From contig CACYPI010000007.1 in the NCBI GenBank assembly GCA_902776275.1, positions 1 through 52,526 on the forward strand: a stretch of DNA of 52,526 nucleotides. The letters are read 5' to 3'. Position numbers and translations under genes: made by a program. Each line of letters begins with the position of its first letter. The first letter of the stretch is position 1. This document shows positions 8,917 through 17,209 of this stretch, piece by piece. The notes under the pieces were generated by a model. It did not search any database. It was not told the origin of the DNA and worked only from the letters and a program-made list of their open reading frames with translations. Origin of the DNA: an uncultured Aeromonadales bacterium. GTDB lineage: Bacteria > Pseudomonadota > Gammaproteobacteria > Enterobacterales > Succinivibrionaceae.

Positions 8917-10563
8917 TCACTCGGATTGCGCAGAGGCCACCACGCGGTTGCGGCCGCTGTTCTTGGCCTCGTACATGGCCCTGTCGGCCTTGGTGATGAG
9001 GGTCTCCACCGAGTAGACCGCGTCGATGCCGGTCACCGGGCTTGCGCCCACTGAGATCGTGAGCAGTCCCGTGTCGTTGGCGGGGTTGGGGATCCCCAGC
9101 TTGCGCACCTGCTCGCACAGCCTCTGGCCGATGGGCAGGCGCTGCCTGGCCTCGATGTTGTTGAGCACCACCACGAACTCCTCGCCGCCGTAGCGGTAGA
9201 CCACGTCGCCCTCGCGCCCGGAGAGCGACTTGACCAGGGTCTTGGCGATGGTCTTGAGCACGTAGTCGCCGTACTGGTGGCCGCGGCGGTCGTTGAAGTC
9301 CTTGAAGTGGTCGATGTCGATCATCAGCACGCACAAGCCCTCCCCGGCCGGGCGCCTATCCATCTCGGCCATGAAGGCGCCGAGGGCGCGGCGGTTGGCC
9401 ACGCCGGTCAGCTCGTCCTTGTTGGAGGCGTCAAGCAGGCTCATGTAGTTGCGGCTGGTGTCGCGGGCCTCGTCCTCGAAGCGGTAGACGTCGTCAAAGA
9501 GCTTGGGCAGCACGCCGTTTATGGCGTCGATCTCCTGGATCGACGAGGTGGGGAAGCTGCGCGGGCGGCGCTTGCGCGAGCGGAAGATCATGATGATCCG
9601 CATGATGAGCGTCAGCGGGTAGCTCACATAGCGGTAGATGAGGAATACCGAGGCGGCCATCAGCACGAAGAGCGTGATGAGCGAGATGAACACCAAGGGC
9701 GCCGAGTTCCTCGCCGCCTCGATGATGGAGGAGAGGTGGCTGTTGATGGTGCGCGTCTCAATGGAGGAGCTCTGGACCACCAGCTCGTTGACCTGCTCCT
9801 TGATGGTGTCGTACATCACGTTGAAGCGGTTGAGCGCCTGCTCGTAGCTGTCGAGGTGCCTGGAGAGTCCGTCGTACTCCAGGTAGTAGAGCGCGCACTC
9901 GTGCGAGGCCTTCGAGGAGCCCTTGACGGAGGAGCACTCGGTGAGCTTGCGCCGGGCGGCCGACTTCACGCGGCTCACGCCGTCGTTGTTGTAGCTGTCC
10001 ATGCTCGCCTGGTCCAGCGAGAGCTCGCGCACCCAGGATTGGACCTCGGAGGGCTCGCGGCCGCCGATGGCGTCGTCGATGAGCACGCCGTAGTAGGTGA
10101 TGGAATTGAGCGAGTTGAGCAGATCGTTCTGCTTGCCCTCAAGGGCCAGGCGGCTGTACCAGAAAGTCTGGAGCTGGCGCAGCAGCACCGCGCTGCCCGG
10201 GGCCGAGAACTGGGAGCTGTCGTCGCCCAGGTCCGTGAGGATGCTCTGGGCGCTGACGAACGCCACGCGCGCCGAGGTCCTGCTCACCGACTCGTGGATG
10301 GTCGCCAGGTGGTAGCGCAGCGCGTCGATGTTGATGAAGACCTTCTGGGCGTTGAAGATCTGCGGGACGACGTCGCGCGTGAGCTGCTCGGAGCTCACCG
10401 CCATGGAGCGGAACTCGTTATAGAAGAAGAAGAGCACGCCGACTATCACCGCGAGCATCGGCGTGAACACGAGCAGCACGAAGGTCTGCACGCGCAAAAG
10501 CCGGCGCCGGCGCCGCCTGGGCGCGGCCGGGGATTGCGGGCTCTTTTCTTCTTCTTTTTCCAT
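8917..10563 (-). CDS. Membrane diguanylate cyclase (GGDEF)
   Basis: A 548-residue protein. After a very basic N-terminus (PRRRRRRLLR) come a membrane helix (about 25-48), a roughly 240-residue periplasmic sensor region, a second helix (about 290-312), and a C-terminal GGDEF domain with the active-site motif RYGGEEF. The inhibitory-site RxxD (REGD) sits exactly five residues before GGEEF, so product feedback is expected. The domain should make cyclic di-GMP. I chose ATG 10563, ten bases after AAGGA. It lies 13 bp after the periplasmic binding protein gene and probably forms a two-gene signalling operon with it. Confidence 0.9.
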   Translation of the reverse strand: MEKEEEKSPQSPAAPRRRRRRLLRVQTFVLLVFTPMLAVIVGVLFFFYNEFRSMAVSSEQLTRDVVPQIFNAQKVFINIDALRYHLATIHESVSRTSARVAFVSAQSILTDLGDDSSQFSAPGSAVLLRQLQTFWYSRLALEGKQNDLLNSLNSITYYGVLIDDAIGGREPSEVQSWVRELSLDQASMDSYNNDGVSRVKSAARRKLTECSSVKGSSKASHECALYYLEYDGLSRHLDSYEQALNRFNVMYDTIKEQVNELVVQSSSIETRTINSHLSSIIEAARNSAPLVFISLITLFVLMAASVFLIYRYVSYPLTLIMRIIMIFRSRKRRPRSFPTSSIQEIDAINGVLPKLFDDVYRFEDEARDTSRNYMSLLDASNKDELTGVANRRALGAFMAEMDRRPAGEGLCVLMIDIDHFKDFNDRRGHQYGDYVLKTIAKTLVKSLSGREGDVVYRYGGEEFVVVLNNIEARQRLPIGQRLCEQVRKLGIPNPANDTGLLTISVGASPVTGIDAVYSVETLITKADRAMYEAKNSGRNRVVASAQSE

Positions 10564-10576
10564 TGGGCTGTTTTCC

Positions 10577-11410
10577 TTACAGGCCGTCGGCCTGGAATGG
10601 GAAGTAGTTGAGCGCGATGCTGTTGAAGGTCCCGTTGCCGCGCAGCCTTCCGACCGCAGCGTCAAGCACCCGCTGCAGCCCGGCCCCGCGCGCTGTGGCC
10701 AGCACGAACGCGTCGGATTCGCCCTTAGGGTAGATCCCAAGCTTGTCCGTGGCGAGGTAGCAGTCCTCCCTCCCCTGGGACATCATGCCGAAGGCCGTGA
10801 GGTTGTCGATGAAAAGCGCGTCCACGCGGCCCTGCTCGAGCGCCTCGAACATCTCCTCGTAGCTCCCGTAGACCGTATAGTAGGCGATCCTGCGGACCGC
10901 GCGCGCATCGTCGAGCGCCCGCTGCTCGTCCGTGCCGAAGCGCACCCCGTAGTTGAGCCCCGAGAGCTCGGATTGCGAGGCAAAGGGGATGTTGGAGTTG
11001 AGCGAAACTATGACCGGATGCGCCTTTATGAGGTACGAGGTCATGCGGAAGTTGAATCCGTAGCGCCCTTCGGCAAAGAAGCCTGCGGCGAAGTCCACCC
11101 TGCCTGCGGACACCAGGTAGTCGAGCTCGCGGTAGGAGGCATAGACGAGGCGGCACTTGATGCCGATCTCGGCGCAGACGGCCTTGACGGCGCGCACTGC
11201 AAAGCCGTCGTGCTTGCCGTAGATCCCCGAGTAGGCCGAGAAAAGCCTGTGGGAGCTGGGCAGCCCGACGACGAACTCGCGCGCGCCGCCCAGGGGCTCG
11301 GCGGCTATCTGCGAGCCCCCGGCTGCATGCCCTGTCTGCGCCGGGGCCGGCGCGGACAGGGCCAGGAGCGCGGCGGCCAGCGCGGCCCAGGGCTTCATGC
11401 GGGAACTCAT
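10577..11410 (-). CDS. Periplasmic solute-binding protein (SBP_bac_3-like)
   Basis: About 277 residues with a signal peptide (MKPWAALAAALLALS, then an APAPAQ region). A two-lobe binding-protein body follows, with FAVRAVKAVCAEIGIKC, LDYLVSAGRVDFAAGFFAEG and ALEQGRVDALFIDNLTAFG, resembling family 3 amino-acid-type binding proteins. No permease or ATPase is nearby. The next gene, 13 bp downstream, is a membrane diguanylate cyclase, so I infer a ligand sensor for cyclic di-GMP signalling, comparable in concept to the NspS-MbaA pair. The start could be ATG 11410 or 11398. A TATAAA element lies upstream at 11443-11448. Confidence 0.75.
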   Translation of the reverse strand: MSSRMKPWAALAAALLALSAPAPAQTGHAAGGSQIAAEPLGGAREFVVGLPSSHRLFSAYSGIYGKHDGFAVRAVKAVCAEIGIKCRLVYASYRELDYLVSAGRVDFAAGFFAEGRYGFNFRMTSYLIKAHPVIVSLNSNIPFASQSELSGLNYGVRFGTDEQRALDDARAVRRIAYYTVYGSYEEMFEALEQGRVDALFIDNLTAFGMMSQGREDCYLATDKLGIYPKGESDAFVLATARGAGLQRVLDAAVGRLRGNGTFNSIALNYFPFQADGL

Positions 11411-11546
11411 CACTTAAATCCAAACGTTGCCTTCAAATGCATTTTATAAGCGCGTCCCCGTTTTGGCCCCATGGATCGGGCAAAACTTGCCTGCGGTCAT
11501 GTCAAAGCTTGGCGCGGCGTGATCTTCCTCACACCAATGGCGAGGT

Positions 11547-11575
11547 TTGAAGGGCGCGCCATTGCAGTTTATAAT
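11547..11575 (+). promoter_or_regulatory. Sigma-70-type promoter for ribA
   Basis: TTGAAG at 11547-11552 and TATAAT at 11570-11575 are separated by exactly 17 bp. This places transcription start near 11582 and gives a leader of about 45 nt before the GTG start at 11628. The leader is too short for an FMN riboswitch. Confidence 0.75.
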
Positions 11576-11627
11576 CCCGCATGGCCTCGCGCCATTGCGC
11601 GGCTTTTCCTTGACCGGGACAACCAAA

Positions 11628-12254
11628 GTGCCTTCCGAACCCACTGAAAACAAGAAAACGCTCAAGCTCGTGCAGGGGCCGGTGGCCAACCTGCCCACGC
11701 GCTACGGCAACTTCAAGATCACCATCTTCCGCGAGGACGACCGCCTCGACCACGCGATGGTCTTCATGGGCGATCTGGCAGACGGCAGGCCGGTGCTCTG
11801 CCGCATCCACTCCGAGTGCCTGACCGGCGACGTGTTCGGCAGCCTCAGGTGCGACTGCGGGTTCCAGCTGGCCGCAGCCCTTGGCGCCATCGCCGAGGAA
11901 GGCCGCGGCGCGCTGCTCTACATGCGTCAGGAGGGCCGCGGGATCGGGCTGTTCAACAAGATCCGCGCATACCGCCTCCAGGACGGCGGGCTGGACACCG
12001 TGGACGCCAACTTGCGCCTGGGCTTTGACGCCGATGAGCGCCACTACGGAGTGTGCGGCCACATGATGAGGGCCATGGGCTTCGACCACGTGATCCTCAT
12101 GACCAACAACCCAGCGAAGATCAACTCGATCACCAAGCACGGCATCATCGTCACCGAAAGGCGCCCGCTCGAGTACGGGCGCAACCGCTACAACGAAGGC
12201 TACCTGGAGACCAAGGCCGAGCGCATGGGCCACCTGCTCCACCACCAGGACTAG
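11628..12254 (+). CDS. ribA: GTP cyclohydrolase II
   Basis: RibA opens GTP in the first step of riboflavin synthesis. The zinc site is visible in SECLTGDVFGSLRCDCG (three cysteines), followed by MRQEGRGIGLFNKIRAYRLQ, the GTP-binding and catalytic segment, and TNNPAKINSI. It is a stand-alone RibA of 208 residues, close to the E. coli 196. I chose GTG 11628 because the only upstream in-frame start, a TTG at 11547, is the -35 element of a good promoter. A hairpin follows the stop. Confidence 0.95.
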   Translation: MPSEPTENKKTLKLVQGPVANLPTRYGNFKITIFREDDRLDHAMVFMGDLADGRPVLCRIHSECLTGDVFGSLRCDCGFQLAAALGAIAEEGRGALLYMRQEGRGIGLFNKIRAYRLQDGGLDTVDANLRLGFDADERHYGVCGHMMRAMGFDHVILMTNNPAKINSITKHGIIVTERRPLEYGRNRYNEGYLETKAERMGHLLHHQD

Positions 12255-12261
12255 CCGCAGC

Positions 12262-12283
12262 CTGCCGGGGTCGTCCCCGGCAG
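12262..12283 (+). terminator. Hairpin after ribA
   Basis: A nine-bp stem CTGCCGGGG / CCCCGGCAG with a four-base loop lies 8 bp past the ribA stop. There is no T tract, so it may stabilise the mRNA rather than terminate. Confidence 0.4.
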
Positions 12284-12418
12284 CCACCCTCCCCCGCCAT
12301 TTCCCCGCTTGAAAGCCATGGCGCGCAGATGCCGCGCCCTGCAGCACTGCCTCATCAGCTGATCCCGGAAGCGTGCGCGTTGTAAGATCGTGTGCGCTGG
12401 ATTTGAAGGAGGCATCGC

Positions 12419-13849
12419 ATGGCAGCAGCAAGGAAGGCCGGCAAGGGCACGGCATCTGAAGGGACAAGGGACAGCAAGAGCGCCTGGCTCAAGTACGGGG
12501 CGCAGGAGAGGAAGGAGCTTGGCGCGCTGAGCTCGCGCTACGAGGACTTCCTCTCTTCGTGCAAGACCGAGCGCGAGTGCGTCGCGCGCGCAGTTGAGAT
12601 GGCAAGGCAGGCGGGGTACATGGACCTGCGCGAGGCGATCGCGAAAAAGCGCCGCTTAAAGTGCGGCGACAAGGCCTACCTAGTCAACATGGACAAGTCC
12701 ATGGTGCTCTTCAACCTGGGCAGCGAACCCCTGGAGGACGGCATGGCCATCCTCGGGGCCCACATCGACTGCTGCAGGCTCGACGTCAAGCAGAACCCGC
12801 TCTACGAGGACGGCGATCTGGCCTTCCTCGACACCCATTATTACGGCGGCATCAAGAAGTACCAGTGGGTCACGATCCCGCTGGCGCTGCACGGCGTGGC
12901 TGTCAGGGAGGACGGGACCAAGGTCGTGCTCAACATCGGCGATGATCCCTCCGATCCGGTGTTCTGCGTCACCGATCTGCTCATCCACCTGGCGCAGGAG
13001 CAGATGAAGAAGAGCGGCTCTACCGTGGTCGAAGGCGAGAACCTCGACATCCTCTTTGGAAGCGAGCCGCTCAAGGGCGCTGACAAGGACGCGGTCAAGG
13101 AGGGGGTGCTCAAGCTCATCTCCGACAAGTACGGGCTTGGTGAAGGCGACTTCATCTCCGCCGAGATAGCCCTGGTGCCCGCAGGCCGCGCCCGCGACCT
13201 CGGCATCGACCGCAGCATGATCCTCTCCTACGGCCACGACGACCGCGTCTGCGCCTACACCTCGCTTGAGGCGATGCTCGCCGAGGGCAGGGTCAAGCGC
13301 ACCACCTGCTGCCTCCTGGTGGACAAGGAGGAGATCGGCAGCGTCGGCGCCACCGGCATGCGCTCGCGCTTCTTTGAAAACGCCCTGTGCGAGCTGATGG
13401 CCCTGACCGGGGAAGGCTTCTCCGAGCTTGCGCTGCGCCGCGCGCTTGAGAACTCAAGGATGCTCAGCTCCGACGTCTCCTCGGCCTACGATCCGCTCTA
13501 CAAGAGCGCCTTCGACCCCAAGAACACCGCCCACTTAGGCTACGGCATGGTCTTCAACAAGTTCACCGGCGCCCGCGGCAAGTCGGGCTCGAACGACGCC
13601 AACGCCGAGTTCGTGGCCAAGGTGCGCGCGATCATGGACCAAAGCGGCGTGAGCTTCCAGTTTGCCGAGCTTGGCAAGGTGGACCTGGGCGGCGGCGGCA
13701 CCATCGCCTACATCATGAGCCTCTACGGAATGCAGGTCATCGACAGCGGCGTGGCCGTGCTCTCGATGCACGCCCCTTGGGAGGCGGTGAGCAAGGCCGA
13801 CGTCTATGAGACGTACAAGGGCTACCGGGCCTTCCTGAAGCTGGCCTGA
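12419..13849 (+). CDS. M18 family zinc aminopeptidase
   Basis: A 476-residue cytosolic metalloaminopeptidase of family M18. The metal-site motifs are all present: GAHIDCCRLD, a DKEEIGSVGATGM block, a YGHDDRV block and SMHAPWEAVS near the C-terminus. The enzyme trims N-terminal acidic or neutral residues from peptides; the exact specificity cannot be read. ATG 12419 follows GGAGG at a good distance. It is a stand-alone gene with its own terminator. Confidence 0.92.
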   Translation: MAAARKAGKGTASEGTRDSKSAWLKYGAQERKELGALSSRYEDFLSSCKTERECVARAVEMARQAGYMDLREAIAKKRRLKCGDKAYLVNMDKSMVLFNLGSEPLEDGMAILGAHIDCCRLDVKQNPLYEDGDLAFLDTHYYGGIKKYQWVTIPLALHGVAVREDGTKVVLNIGDDPSDPVFCVTDLLIHLAQEQMKKSGSTVVEGENLDILFGSEPLKGADKDAVKEGVLKLISDKYGLGEGDFISAEIALVPAGRARDLGIDRSMILSYGHDDRVCAYTSLEAMLAEGRVKRTTCCLLVDKEEIGSVGATGMRSRFFENALCELMALTGEGFSELALRRALENSRMLSSDVSSAYDPLYKSAFDPKNTAHLGYGMVFNKFTGARGKSGSNDANAEFVAKVRAIMDQSGVSFQFAELGKVDLGGGGTIAYIMSLYGMQVIDSGVAVLSMHAPWEAVSKADVYETYKGYRAFLKLA

Positions 13850-13885
13850 TCCCCAGCAGGCAGGTGGCACTGCCCTCCGCTCCCG

Positions 13886-13922
13886 ACGCTCCATGCGGCG
13901 CTCCCGCATGGGGCGTTTTTTT
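13886..13922 (+). terminator. Rho-independent terminator after the M18 aminopeptidase
   Basis: A 12-bp stem (CGCTCCATGCGG with CCGCATGGGGCG, one G-T wobble) is followed by a run of seven T residues. Confidence 0.9.
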
Positions 13923-14095
13923 GTGATCCTAAGTACAGTTTTAGGCTGCTGCAGGGTGCTGCGGCACGCCCAGTGCCAAATCCTGCATTTTGGACGTGCA
14001 AACGTTGCATCGTGCTGTTAAAATCTGAAAAACATTAAGTTTAAGGCAGGCTGTGGGGCAACTTGCCGCGGACTTTTAAGCAAAGGGAGACTGCC

Positions 14096-15118
14096 GTGCA
14101 TTCGGACAATCCTGTACGCTTGTCTGCGCCCAAAACCCCGGAAGCCCCAGCCGGAGTACGCAAGGCGGAGAAAGCCCCCTCAATGAAAAACACAATTCCC
14201 CAGAACGTGCCTAAGGAAGCGCGCAAGCACGGAAGCTCGCTCTTCCCCCTGGCGGTGTACCTCTGGAACGGAGGCAACTTCCCCGAGCACGTCAAGATCC
14301 ACTGGCACCCCGAGTGCGAGGTGATCTCGTTCGACAGCGGGGAGTTCGAGGTCGGGATCAACATGAAGCGCTACACCATCAAGGCGCCCTGCATGATGAT
14401 GATCCCCTGCAACGTGGTCCACTACCTCATCCTGCCCACAACGGCCAGGCAGCGCGCCATCGTCTTCAACCCGGACATGGTGAGGCTCGCGACCTACGAC
14501 GAGTCGCTGAGCAACATCTACGACTCGGTCACGAACGGCACCAGGCCGCTGCCGCTCGTCTACCCCTCCTCGGCTGAATACAAGCAGGCGCTGGATAACT
14601 TCGACTACGTCTGCTCGCACTGGAAGCAGCCCGAGCCCGACGAGAGGCTCTTCATAAAGGTGCGCATGCTCGCCCTGCTCACCCACTTCTCAAAGGCCGG
14701 GCTGTTCTCTCAGCAGGTCATAACCACCTCGGTGGACCAGCAGCGCATGCAGAAGCTCAAGGAGCTCCTCAACTGGATCCATGATCACTACAGCGGCCCG
14801 CTTTCCATAGCCGACGCCTCGATGCGCATGAACTTCTCGGAGGCCTACTTCTGCAGGTTCTTCAAGAAGGCGACCCACATGAGCTTCACCGAGTACCTGA
14901 ACGACTACAGGCTGCGCAAGGCCGCTGAGAAGCTCCTGCTCACCTCGCAGTCGGTGACCGAGATCTCGCAGTCAAACGGCTTTGAGAACGAGGCCTACTT
15001 CTTCAGGCTCTTCAAGCGCCGCTTCGGGATCACCCCGCTCCAATACCGCAAGAGCGTCTGCGCCCCCGGCAGCGCGCCGTCTGCGGCCAAGCCCCAGGGA
15101 TCGGCGCAGCTGCCATGA
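14096..15118 (+). CDS. AraC family transcriptional regulator
   Basis: A protein of about 340 residues with an N-terminal cupin-like sensor region (HWHPECEVISFDSGEFEVGI) and a C-terminal pair of helix-turn-helix motifs: LSIADASMRMNFSEAYFCRF, and VTEISQSNGFENEAYFFRLF followed by FKRRFGITPLQYR. This is the AraC/XylS architecture of sugar-responsive activators. GTG 14096 has AAGGGAG seven bases upstream and is my choice; TTG 14063 and ATG 14183 are also in frame. It lies directly upstream of malE with the same orientation, separated by its own terminator. I infer it controls the mal genes; paired direct repeats in the malE promoter fit that idea. Confidence 0.85.
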   Translation: MHSDNPVRLSAPKTPEAPAGVRKAEKAPSMKNTIPQNVPKEARKHGSSLFPLAVYLWNGGNFPEHVKIHWHPECEVISFDSGEFEVGINMKRYTIKAPCMMMIPCNVVHYLILPTTARQRAIVFNPDMVRLATYDESLSNIYDSVTNGTRPLPLVYPSSAEYKQALDNFDYVCSHWKQPEPDERLFIKVRMLALLTHFSKAGLFSQQVITTSVDQQRMQKLKELLNWIHDHYSGPLSIADASMRMNFSEAYFCRFFKKATHMSFTEYLNDYRLRKAAEKLLLTSQSVTEISQSNGFENEAYFFRLFKRRFGITPLQYRKSVCAPGSAPSAAKPQGSAQLP

Positions 15119-15138
15119 GCGGCCGCCTGCAATAGCCA

Positions 15139-15164
15139 GAAGCCCCGCGCAATGCGGGGCTTTT
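15139..15164 (+). terminator. Terminator after the AraC regulator
   Basis: The stem AAGCCCCGC / GCGGGGCTT is followed by TTTT. It separates the regulator from the malE promoter region. Confidence 0.85.
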
Positions 15165-15729
15165 GATCTCTATCTTCCAGCCATTTCAAGCCAGCCTTCC
15201 CATCCATGCTTCCACCAAGGTTGCCACAATCGTTTTCATGCAGCGATTTTGCTTTGCTTACAACCAAGTAACATCCGGGATCGCATTTTGAATCTGCATA
15301 CATGAAAACGTTGTTTTGGTCATTGCAGTTCATAAAACCAGTTCAAAATTGTATGGTCCCAGGTCTCATCAAAAGCCCTTGACAGACATGCAACTGCCCT
15401 TCTTGAAAATTTGCAACATGGCTAAAGCTCCCTCAAAAACGCGTCCAGAATTTTGTAAAACAGAAAGATAGTCTTTAGGCATACAAGAAACAGGCAAAAC
15501 GGCGTACAAAATGCCGCTTTGAGTCACATAATTTTGAAACTAGGTCAATTGTGTACACAAAGCAGTCAATTGGATTTACTTTTGCCCTACAGCGCGTTCA
15601 TATAATTTTCAACAGACAGAGCTAGGGAGAACGCCAGTGCGCCCCACGCCGGCGGGCAGGCCCGATGCTCTGCAGCTTTTGGTTCCGCAAGGGGCTGGAT
15701 GCAAACATAAGCTAACAAAGGTACTACTA
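15165..15729 (+). promoter_or_regulatory. malE upstream region with candidate operators
   Basis: No gene is convincing in this roughly 565-bp stretch, which is more AT-rich than its surroundings. It holds a TATAAT at 15601-15606. There is a perfect 12-bp palindrome TTGTGTACACAA at 15549-15560. Two direct copies of GTCAATTG at 15544-15551 and 15565-15572 are spaced 21 bp apart, the two-turn spacing common for AraC-type sites. The malE ribosome-binding site (AAAGGT) lies just before 15730. The -35 element is poor, as expected of an activated promoter. Confidence 0.55.
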
Positions 15730-16923
15730 ATGAAAAAGACTGTAATTGCTTCACTCATCGGCACCATCCTCATGGGCGCTGCCGCTTCCGCCAATGCTGC
15801 CATTGAGCAGAACCAGCTGACCATCTGGCTCAACGGCGACAAGGGCTACAACGGGCTTGCCAAGATTGCCGAGGAGTTCACCAAGGCCACCGGCATCAAG
15901 GTCACTGTCGCGCACCCTGATCAGGTTGAAGTGAAGTTCATGCAGACCGCCGCCACCCAGGACGGCCCGGACATCATCATGTGGGCCCACGACCGCTTCG
16001 GCGAGTGGGCGAAGGCTGGCCTCCTGGCCCCCCTCAACCCTTCCAAGGAAGAGAAGGCCAAGTTCGCCGACTTCGCATGGGATGCCGTCACCTCCGATGG
16101 CAAGATTGTTGGCTACCCTGTTGCAATCGAGGCCGTGGGCCTTATCTGCAACAACAAGCTCGTCCCGACCCCTCCTGAGAACTTCGAGGACTTCAAGAAG
16201 CTCGACGAGGAGCTCCAGAAGAAGGACAAGGACACCCATGCCATATTGTGGGACTACAACACCCCTTACTTCTCCTACCCGATCGTCGCTGCTGACGGCG
16301 GCTACGCCTTCAAGCGCACCGAGACCGGCTACGACGTCAAGGACACCGGCGTTGCCAATGACGGCGCCAAGGCCGGCGTGAACTGGATCGTCGACATGAT
16401 CAAGACCGGCCACATGGCCAAGGGCGCTGACTTCGGCGTCATGGAGGCCCAGTTCGCCAAGGGCAAGCTCGGCTGCATCATCAACGGGCCTTGGGCCTGG
16501 GCCAACTACGACAAGGCGAAGATCGACTTCTCCGTCAACGCCCTCCCGGCCCTCAATGGCAAGCCTGCCAAGCCGTTCGTCGGCGTGCTGTCCGCCGGCA
16601 TCAACGCCGCCTCTCCCAACAAGGAACTGGCCGTCGAGTTCCTCGAGAAGTACTTCCTGACCGACAAGGGCCTCAAGGCCATGAACGACGACAAGCAGAT
16701 CGGCGTGTCGGCCCTGAACTCCTTCGAGAAGCAGCTGGCCCGCAACCCTCGCATCGCCGCGACCATGGACAACGCCATGAACGGCGAGCCCATGCCCAAC
16801 GTCCCTGAGATGAGCAGGTTCTGGTCCTCCTTCCAGACCGCCCTCCAGAACGCCACCTCCGGCCGCCAGAGCGTTGACGACGCCCTCGAGCAGGCCGCGA
16901 AGCGCATCGTTGCTGACAAGTAA
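15730..16923 (+). CDS. malE: Maltose/maltodextrin-binding periplasmic protein
   Basis: A 397-residue protein with a clear signal peptide ([20 protein letters not shown], cleaved near ANA). The mature protein reads [20 protein letters not shown], with [21 protein letters not shown] and [20 protein letters not shown], closely following E. coli MalE. It binds maltose and maltodextrins and delivers them to the MalFGK2 transporter. ATG 15730 has AAAGGT eight bases upstream and gives the expected signal peptide. A hairpin follows the gene, probably setting a high malE-to-malF transcript ratio. Confidence 0.96.
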   Translation: MKKTVIASLIGTILMGAAASANAAIEQNQLTIWLNGDKGYNGLAKIAEEFTKATGIKVTVAHPDQVEVKFMQTAATQDGPDIIMWAHDRFGEWAKAGLLAPLNPSKEEKAKFADFAWDAVTSDGKIVGYPVAIEAVGLICNNKLVPTPPENFEDFKKLDEELQKKDKDTHAILWDYNTPYFSYPIVAADGGYAFKRTETGYDVKDTGVANDGAKAGVNWIVDMIKTGHMAKGADFGVMEAQFAKGKLGCIINGPWAWANYDKAKIDFSVNALPALNGKPAKPFVGVLSAGINAASPNKELAVEFLEKYFLTDKGLKAMNDDKQIGVSALNSFEKQLARNPRIAATMDNAMNGEPMPNVPEMSRFWSSFQTALQNATSGRQSVDDALEQAAKRIVADK

Positions 16924-16933
16924 CTGAACGAGG

Positions 16934-16963
16934 AAAGGCGGGGCCGCTGGGTTCCGCCTTTTT
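16934..16963 (+). terminator. Attenuating hairpin between malE and malF
   Basis: The stem AAAGGCGG / CCGCCTTT with a 12-base loop is followed by TTT. As malF lies 246 bp further with no obvious promoter, this is likely a partial terminator. The remaining intergenic sequence to 17209 holds GC-rich imperfect repeats and no gene. Confidence 0.6.
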
Positions 16964-17209
16964 AAGTTCCCGCATGGCATCCATTGCCTGGAAGGGGAAC
17001 TCCGCGGAAGCGGGCCTTCCTGCGCGGTGGGTGCCGTTTGCAAGAAAGGCAGTGGGAAAAGGATCACACATTCTGGATCAAATCCCCCAAGTGGGTCCCG
17101 CGGGATGGCAGGATCAATCCATCTCGGGGGGCCTCCCCCGGGGGCGGCAAGCCCCAGCGGCGCGCCTTTGGGAGCGCCAAACCCTAGAAGTCATTAAAAG
17201 GAAATAAAG

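Noticed and set aside
9277..10611. Plus-strand frame of 444 codons opposite the GGDEF gene
   Set aside because: Antisense to a well-supported cyclase; the composition is a mirror of its codons.
11411..11627. FMN riboswitch upstream of ribA
   Set aside because: A consensus promoter at 11547-11575 leaves only about 45 nt of leader, too short for the FMN aptamer, and no aptamer motifs are seen.
14995..15333. Minus-strand frame of 112 codons between the AraC regulator and malE
   Set aside because: Half of it is antisense to the regulator, and the rest crosses its terminator; no ribosome-binding site.
15751..17067. Minus-strand frame of 438 codons opposite malE
   Set aside because: Antisense to an unmistakable MalE; no ribosome-binding site and no motif.
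16964..17209. GC-rich imperfect repeats between malE and malF as a REP or CRISPR-like array
   Set aside because: There is no regular repeat unit or spacer pattern. I found no CRISPR array in the window.
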